The notes under the pieces: generated by a model | What the model saw: the letters and a program-made list of their open reading frames with translations, nothing else | Databases searched by the model: none | Told to the model about the DNA's origin: nothing | Translations under genes and position numbers: made by a program | Part shown: in pieces, positions 59,883 through 64,000 of the stretch | Position numbering within the stretch: the first letter of the stretch is position 1 | How the letters are laid out: every line of letters starts with the position of its first letter | Assembly: GCF_000420845.1 (NCBI RefSeq) | Contig: NZ_ATVS01000001.1 | Span: forward strand, 186,001 to 250,000 | DNA from: Butyrivibrio sp. AE3009 | GTDB lineage: Bacteria > Bacillota > Clostridia > Lachnospirales > Lachnospiraceae | Direction of reading: 5' to 3' | DNA: 64,000 nucleotides

Positions 59883-62363
59883 TTACAGTTTCTGTAACTT
59901 GGCAAAAGCAGCATACATAACCTTCTGCCCGCAGTCATCGAACATTACCGTAACCTTATAATCTCTTGGTCCTTTCTCAAGGGCAGTAACCGTTCCCACG
60001 CCATACTTCACATGGGAAACTCTGTCTCCCTCGCCGTAATCCGGCTGAGAAGTTGTAGTTGGCATTCCCTTGGAAAGGCCTGCCAATGAACCTTTGGTGT
60101 AAGTCTTGGCAGCTGAGGCGATGTATGGCTTGTCCTGAGGAACAGCTCTTGGCTTCACCGGTGCCGGTTTAGCCTTGATCTTGTAGGTATTGGCAAGCGG
60201 TGAACTGCCGCCGGTGTATCCTGTGCCGGGCTTGTAGGTACTCTTTATGCCGGATCTGCCGCCGGAACCACTGCCGGATGAGCTGCCTGCTCCATAGCCC
60301 TCCATGCCGCTCTCATAGGCCCCTCTTCCCTTGAAGGTGTACTCAACGCCGTCGTACTCATCTATAGAGTCATCGTCATCATCCATCATAAAAGAGGGCA
60401 ACGACGAAGCTCTGGAGGTCTTCTCGATAAGGTCCCTTGGAATCTCATTTACAAATCTGCTGACATCATTAAAAAGAGTCTGTCCTCTAACCATTCTCCT
60501 CTTTGCATAGGTAAGGGTGAGGTGTCTCTTGGCTCTTGTGATTCCCACATAAGCAAGACGTCTCTCCTCCTCAATGGCCTCAGGATCTGCATCTTCGTTC
60601 TGCAAAGTCATGTAGCTGGGGAAAACGCCCTCTTCCATGCCCGCAAGATAAACATGTTCAAACTCAAGTCCCTTGGCGCTGTGAAGGGTCATAAGAAGAA
60701 CCTTCTCGTTGTCCTCGCCTATTCTGTCGATGTCGGCAACCAGAGCAACTTCCTCCAAAAATCCCGTAAGGGAAGGAAGCTCTGTCTCCTCGTTCTCCTC
60801 ATAGGCTGCTGCCTTGGAAATAAGTTCGTCCACGTTCTGGGCTCTGTCGTTATCGCCGCTGTCATCGTCATCATCCAGCGTCTTCAGATAGTCCATATAT
60901 CCTATAGTATCGATCACATCCTTGATGAGTTCTTCAAGAGACATCATCTTCTGTCTGGTTCTGAAGGCCCTTATCATCGTAACGAAATCTGTCAGCTTGC
61001 TTGTACTTCTTGATACAGCCACGATCTGATCTGCTTCGCAGAGGGCGTCAAAAAAGGTTATCTGCCTCTCGTCAGCATAATTCTGAACGTAATCGATAGT
61101 TGTCCCGCCGATACCTCTCTTGGGAACATTAATTATTCTTTTTACAGCAACGTCGTCCCTGCCGCTGTCAATTACCTTGAGGTATGCGAGAATGTCCTTG
61201 ATCTCACGCCTTGAATAGAAGTTGGTGCCGCCCACGATATCATAGGGGATACCCTCGTGAACAAAGCGCTCCTCCAGAAGTCTCGACTGTGCATTGGTTC
61301 TGTACAAAACAGCGCAATCGCTGTAGGATAATTTGCCGTTTCTCTTGAGCTTGCCTATATCCGAAGCAATAAACTCTGCCTCGTCGTATCCGGTGTCAAA
61401 CTGCATCAGCCTGGCCTTCTCTCCGTCCTTTTCATCGGTCCAAAGAGCCTTGTCCTTACGGCCATAGTTGTTTCTTATAACGGCATTTGCGGCATCCAGG
61501 ATCTGCTGAGTGGATCTGTAATTCTGCTCCAGCTTGATCACCACAGCTTCAGGATATACCTTCTCAAAATCAAGGATATTCCTGATGTTGGCGCCTCTGA
61601 ATCTGTAGATGCTCTGATCATCGTCGCCCACAACGCACAGGTTCCTGTACTTATCCGCCAGAAGCCTTATAAGCTCAAACTGCGCGGTGTTTGTGTCCTG
61701 ATACTCATCCACCATGATGTACCTGAATCTCTCCTGATAGGAATCAAGCACGTCCGGATTGTTCTTGAACAGCTCCACCGTCTTCATGATAAGATCATCG
61801 AAATCCATGGCGTTGTTCTTTTTAAGAGCAAGCTGATACTCGGTATAGGCCTTGGAAATCTTGGCTTTGATAAAATCGTTCCCGGATACGGAAAAATACT
61901 CGTCCGGAGTAACCAGATTGTCCTTGCACCTTGAAATGCTGTTCATGATCTGCTTGAGCTTAAGCGTAGAGGTCTCAAGCTGATACTTTTTACAGATGTC
62001 CCTCATAAGAGTCTTGGAATCATCTGTGTCGTAGATGGTAAAATTGCTGTCGTAGCCCAGTCTGTCGGCATACCTTCTAAGAATCCTTACGCAGCTGGAG
62101 TGGAAGGTGGAGACCCAGATGCTCTCAGCACCAAAGCCTACAATCTTATCTACCCTCTCTCTCATCTCCCCCGCTGCCTTGTTGGTAAAGGTGATTGCCA
62201 TAATATTCCAGGGGTTAACGCCGCAATCATCAATAAGATACGCAACACGATGTGTCAGGACTCTTGTTTTGCCGGAACCTGCTCCCGCCAGTATCAGCAC
62301 CGGTCCGTCGGTCTGGAAAACCGCCTGTTTCTGCTGCGCATTAAGTGTATCGTTTATTCCCAT
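59883..62363 (-). CDS. pcrA: ATP-dependent DNA helicase PcrA/UvrD
   Basis: 826 aa. Superfamily 1 motifs in order: LILAGAGSGKTRVLTHR (I), AITFTNKAAGEMRER (Ia), VDEYQDTN (II), GDDDQSIYRFRGA (III), KLEQNYRST (IV), LMTLHSAKGLEFEHV (V) and VGITRAKRHLTL (VI). The C-terminus is a Gly/Ser linker and the PcrA tudor-like domain (GDRVSHVKYGVGTVTALEKG) that binds RNA polymerase. Role: DNA repair, and removal of RecA and stalled complexes. AAAGGAA site. Confidence 0.97.
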   Translation of the reverse strand: MGINDTLNAQQKQAVFQTDGPVLILAGAGSGKTRVLTHRVAYLIDDCGVNPWNIMAITFTNKAAGEMRERVDKIVGFGAESIWVSTFHSSCVRILRRYADRLGYDSNFTIYDTDDSKTLMRDICKKYQLETSTLKLKQIMNSISRCKDNLVTPDEYFSVSGNDFIKAKISKAYTEYQLALKKNNAMDFDDLIMKTVELFKNNPDVLDSYQERFRYIMVDEYQDTNTAQFELIRLLADKYRNLCVVGDDDQSIYRFRGANIRNILDFEKVYPEAVVIKLEQNYRSTQQILDAANAVIRNNYGRKDKALWTDEKDGEKARLMQFDTGYDEAEFIASDIGKLKRNGKLSYSDCAVLYRTNAQSRLLEERFVHEGIPYDIVGGTNFYSRREIKDILAYLKVIDSGRDDVAVKRIINVPKRGIGGTTIDYVQNYADERQITFFDALCEADQIVAVSRSTSKLTDFVTMIRAFRTRQKMMSLEELIKDVIDTIGYMDYLKTLDDDDDSGDNDRAQNVDELISKAAAYEENEETELPSLTGFLEEVALVADIDRIGEDNEKVLLMTLHSAKGLEFEHVYLAGMEEGVFPSYMTLQNEDADPEAIEEERRLAYVGITRAKRHLTLTYAKRRMVRGQTLFNDVSRFVNEIPRDLIEKTSRASSLPSFMMDDDDDSIDEYDGVEYTFKGRGAYESGMEGYGAGSSSGSGSGGRSGIKSTYKPGTGYTGGSSPLANTYKIKAKPAPVKPRAVPQDKPYIASAAKTYTKGSLAGLSKGMPTTTSQPDYGEGDRVSHVKYGVGTVTALEKGPRDYKVTVMFDDCGQKVMYAAFAKLQKL

Positions 62364-62384
62364 TAAAAAATTCCTTTATTAATC

Positions 62385-63038
62385 TCAGTTCTTTTTCTTT
62401 TGTTTCAATTCTTCCTTGGCCTTTGCTTTCTCCTCTGCATCCTTCTCGTTGATATTGTCAAGGATCTTCTCGATAAGAAGCTTTTTCACATAGACATCAT
62501 AGGATAAAAGAGATACAAAGGAAAACATCTGCATTCTCTTTTTCTCCTCCTCTGACAGCTCCATATCATCAAAGGTGTGAAGTGACCTGTCGTATTTTTT
62601 CTTAAGATCCTCAATGAGGGGCTCCAGCTCCTCGTTCTGAAGATCATAGGCCGTGTTGTAGATCTTACTTAAGTTAAGCTCGTCGTCGCTGACATGAAAT
62701 CTCTCCTTAAGCGGAGTGATCAGTGTCTGAATGTCATTGATGGACAAGATGCTCTTATAGTAATAAATGAAGATCAAAAGAATAAGATGATCCTTGGAGT
62801 ACTTCTTCCTGACAGGTGGCGGAAGAAGGTCATTTTTGGCATAGTTATTGATCATGGTCTTGGTCAGCACCTTGTCGGTGTCAGGGTGCCTTGTGGTGCG
62901 GTTAAGGCGCTCAGACATAAAGGTGGTGAGCTGATCCATATACAGATCAATATTTGGCATCTCCTCCAAAGGAATCGCATCGATCCTCCCAAGGGATGCT
63001 ATAACGCTGTTCATAAGATCATCATTATCTATAGTCAT
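62385..63038 (-). CDS. DUF1836 domain protein
   Basis: 217 aa. TKTMINNYAKNDLLPPPVRK then KYSKDHLILLIFIYYYKSIL is the DUF1836 (MerR/HTH-like) pattern, with a C-terminal K/E-rich coil. Probably a small DNA-binding protein of the sporulation/repair neighbourhood in clostridia; role unknown. GGAG precedes. Sits between recN and pcrA on the same strand. Confidence 0.85.
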   Translation of the reverse strand: MTIDNDDLMNSVIASLGRIDAIPLEEMPNIDLYMDQLTTFMSERLNRTTRHPDTDKVLTKTMINNYAKNDLLPPPVRKKYSKDHLILLIFIYYYKSILSINDIQTLITPLKERFHVSDDELNLSKIYNTAYDLQNEELEPLIEDLKKKYDRSLHTFDDMELSEEEKKRMQMFSFVSLLSYDVYVKKLLIEKILDNINEKDAEEKAKAKEELKQKKKN

Positions 63039-63057
63039 CTTCTTAAGTCTCCGTTAA

Positions 63058-64000
63058 TTAAGCCTTGGCCTCCATGGCCTCTCGCCTCATTTCCCTTGCA
63101 TTCTCAAGGGTAGTCTCAGTGAGTTTTTCTGCTCCGAGAAGTCTTGCGAGTTCGCCTGTGGAAGCATCTTCGTCAAGGGCATATATTCCTGTGACGGTTC
63201 TGCCCTCATCAAGCCCCTTCTCAATCATAAAATGAGTATCCGCCATTGCGGCAATCTGTGGCAAATGGGTAATACAGATGATCTGGTGATCTTTGGCAAG
63301 GGTTCCCAGCTTGCGGGATACCTTCCATGCCGTCTTGCCGCTGATACCGGCATCTATCTCATCAAAAATAAGTGTGCTGATATCATCCTTGTCCGCAACG
63401 ACAGTCTTAAGTGCCAGCATAATTCTGGACAGCTCACCGCCGCTGGCTATTTTTTCAAGAGGTCGAAGCTCCTCGCCGGGGTTGGTGGAAATCATAAATT
63501 CCACATCATCATACCCTCTGGAAGATACCTTTTCCTCATCACTTCTAACATCAATCTCAAATCTGACATCAAGGAAGTTAAGGTCAATAAGTGCCTCCTT
63601 AAGCTTATCCTTAAGGGATGCGGCGCCTTTTTTCCTTATGTCGGATATCTTCTTGCAAAGCTTCAAAACTTCCTCTTTTGAGGCCTCATATTCTCTTGAC
63701 AGCTTGCTTCTGTACTCATCAAGGTCTGACAGCGTATCCAGTCTTTGCTGCTTCTCATCAAGGGCCTTCAAAACCGACTGAAGGCTTCCGCCGTACTTAT
63801 CCTTCAGATGGTTGATAAGATTAAGTCTGTCCTCTGTGGTCTGAAACTCCTCATCGTCAAACTCCAGATCCTTGATATAGCCTGACAAAGACCTGTTGAA
63901 ATCACTGAGAAGATTCTCCACATCTGAGAGCTGATCCAGAAGTCCCTGGAGCTCTTGATCATAGTAAGCAACCGATGACAATTCCCTTACGGCTCTTCCA
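63058..64000 (-). CDS. recN: DNA repair ATPase RecN, partial (N-terminus beyond window)
   Basis: About 314 codons open to the window edge. A coiled-coil stretch (QQRLDTLSDLDEYRSKLSRE) is followed by the C-terminal ATPase half: FMISTNPGEELRPLEKIASG, signature GGELSRIMLALKTVVA (ABC-type LSGG), Walker B TLIFDEIDAGISGKTAWKVS and H-loop ICITHLPQIAAMADTHFMI. RecN is an SMC-like protein acting early in double-strand break repair. First gene of the recN-DUF1836-pcrA group seen here. Confidence 0.96.
   Translation of the reverse strand, partial: GRAVRELSSVAYYDQELQGLLDQLSDVENLLSDFNRSLSGYIKDLEFDDEEFQTTEDRLNLINHLKDKYGGSLQSVLKALDEKQQRLDTLSDLDEYRSKLSREYEASKEEVLKLCKKISDIRKKGAASLKDKLKEALIDLNFLDVRFEIDVRSDEEKVSSRGYDDVEFMISTNPGEELRPLEKIASGGELSRIMLALKTVVADKDDISTLIFDEIDAGISGKTAWKVSRKLGTLAKDHQIICITHLPQIAAMADTHFMIEKGLDEGRTVTGIYALDEDASTGELARLLGAEKLTETTLENAREMRREAMEAKA

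Noticed and set aside
1-64000. Insertion sequences, tRNA or rRNA genes, prophage structural genes
   Set aside because: None recognised on either strand, despite the remnant-rich zone.

Overview
The window looks like chromosome of an anaerobic Firmicute of the Lachnospiraceae (Butyrivibrio/Pseudobutyrivibrio-like). The reasons are moderate-to-low GC, AGGAGG-type ribosome sites, consensus sigma-A promoters, a paired glgC/glgD, RCC1-bearing peptide permease, multi-domain degenerate GGDEF/EAL sensors, and a large set of small GNAT, methyltransferase and DUF402 genes. This is inference from gene content; no rRNA or tRNA is present to fix the taxon.

Layout. 1-8.4 kb: a PrsW-type membrane protease (cut by the window edge), then a minus-strand signalling block of two seven-TM proteins with degenerate GGDEF/EAL domains (one carrying a full hybrid histidine kinase and HPt), a double-receiver regulator and an EAL/HDOD protein. 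8.5-10.9 kb: glycogen genes glgC-glgD, one-base overlap, strong terminator. 10.9-14.8 kb: two divergent chemoreceptor-type proteins. 14.9-16.7 kb: small proteins and a lipoprotein. 16.7-26.9 kb: oligopeptide uptake operon oppA-B-C-D-F (minus strand) behind pepF. Its OppC carries a seven-repeat RCC1-like propeller in an extracytoplasmic loop and its OppF carries a long coiled insertion. 27.0-31.8 kb: cell-surface genes (YdcF-like, SH3/NlpC-P60 hydrolase, O-antigen-ligase-like membrane protein), DUF402 and a zinc-dependent phospholipase-C-like protein.

31.9-57.5 kb is an accessory zone, almost all on the minus strand: single-gene functions (acetyltransferases, methyltransferases, flavodoxin-type proteins under a TetR regulator, serine hydrolases, HIT, metallophosphoesterase) interleaved with about sixteen gene remnants. 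The remnants include a frameshifted methyltransferase, deformylase and phosphoesterase genes with in-frame internal deletions, and pieces of APH, GNAT, TraX, AbiEii and GyrI-like genes. Within it are three unusual items: a non-coding array at 33511-33849 of six 37-base units, each a 7-base inverted repeat around exactly 23 bases; a compact system at 41.8-45.3 kb of a PqqD-HPr-kinase-like fusion, an exporter and a small protein with a RiPP-like leader; and an AbiE-type antitoxin with two palindromic operators whose toxin is truncated.

57.5-64 kb returns to core genes: RlmD rRNA methyltransferase, a small membrane protein, PcrA helicase, DUF1836 protein and RecN (cut by the window edge), apparently one operon.
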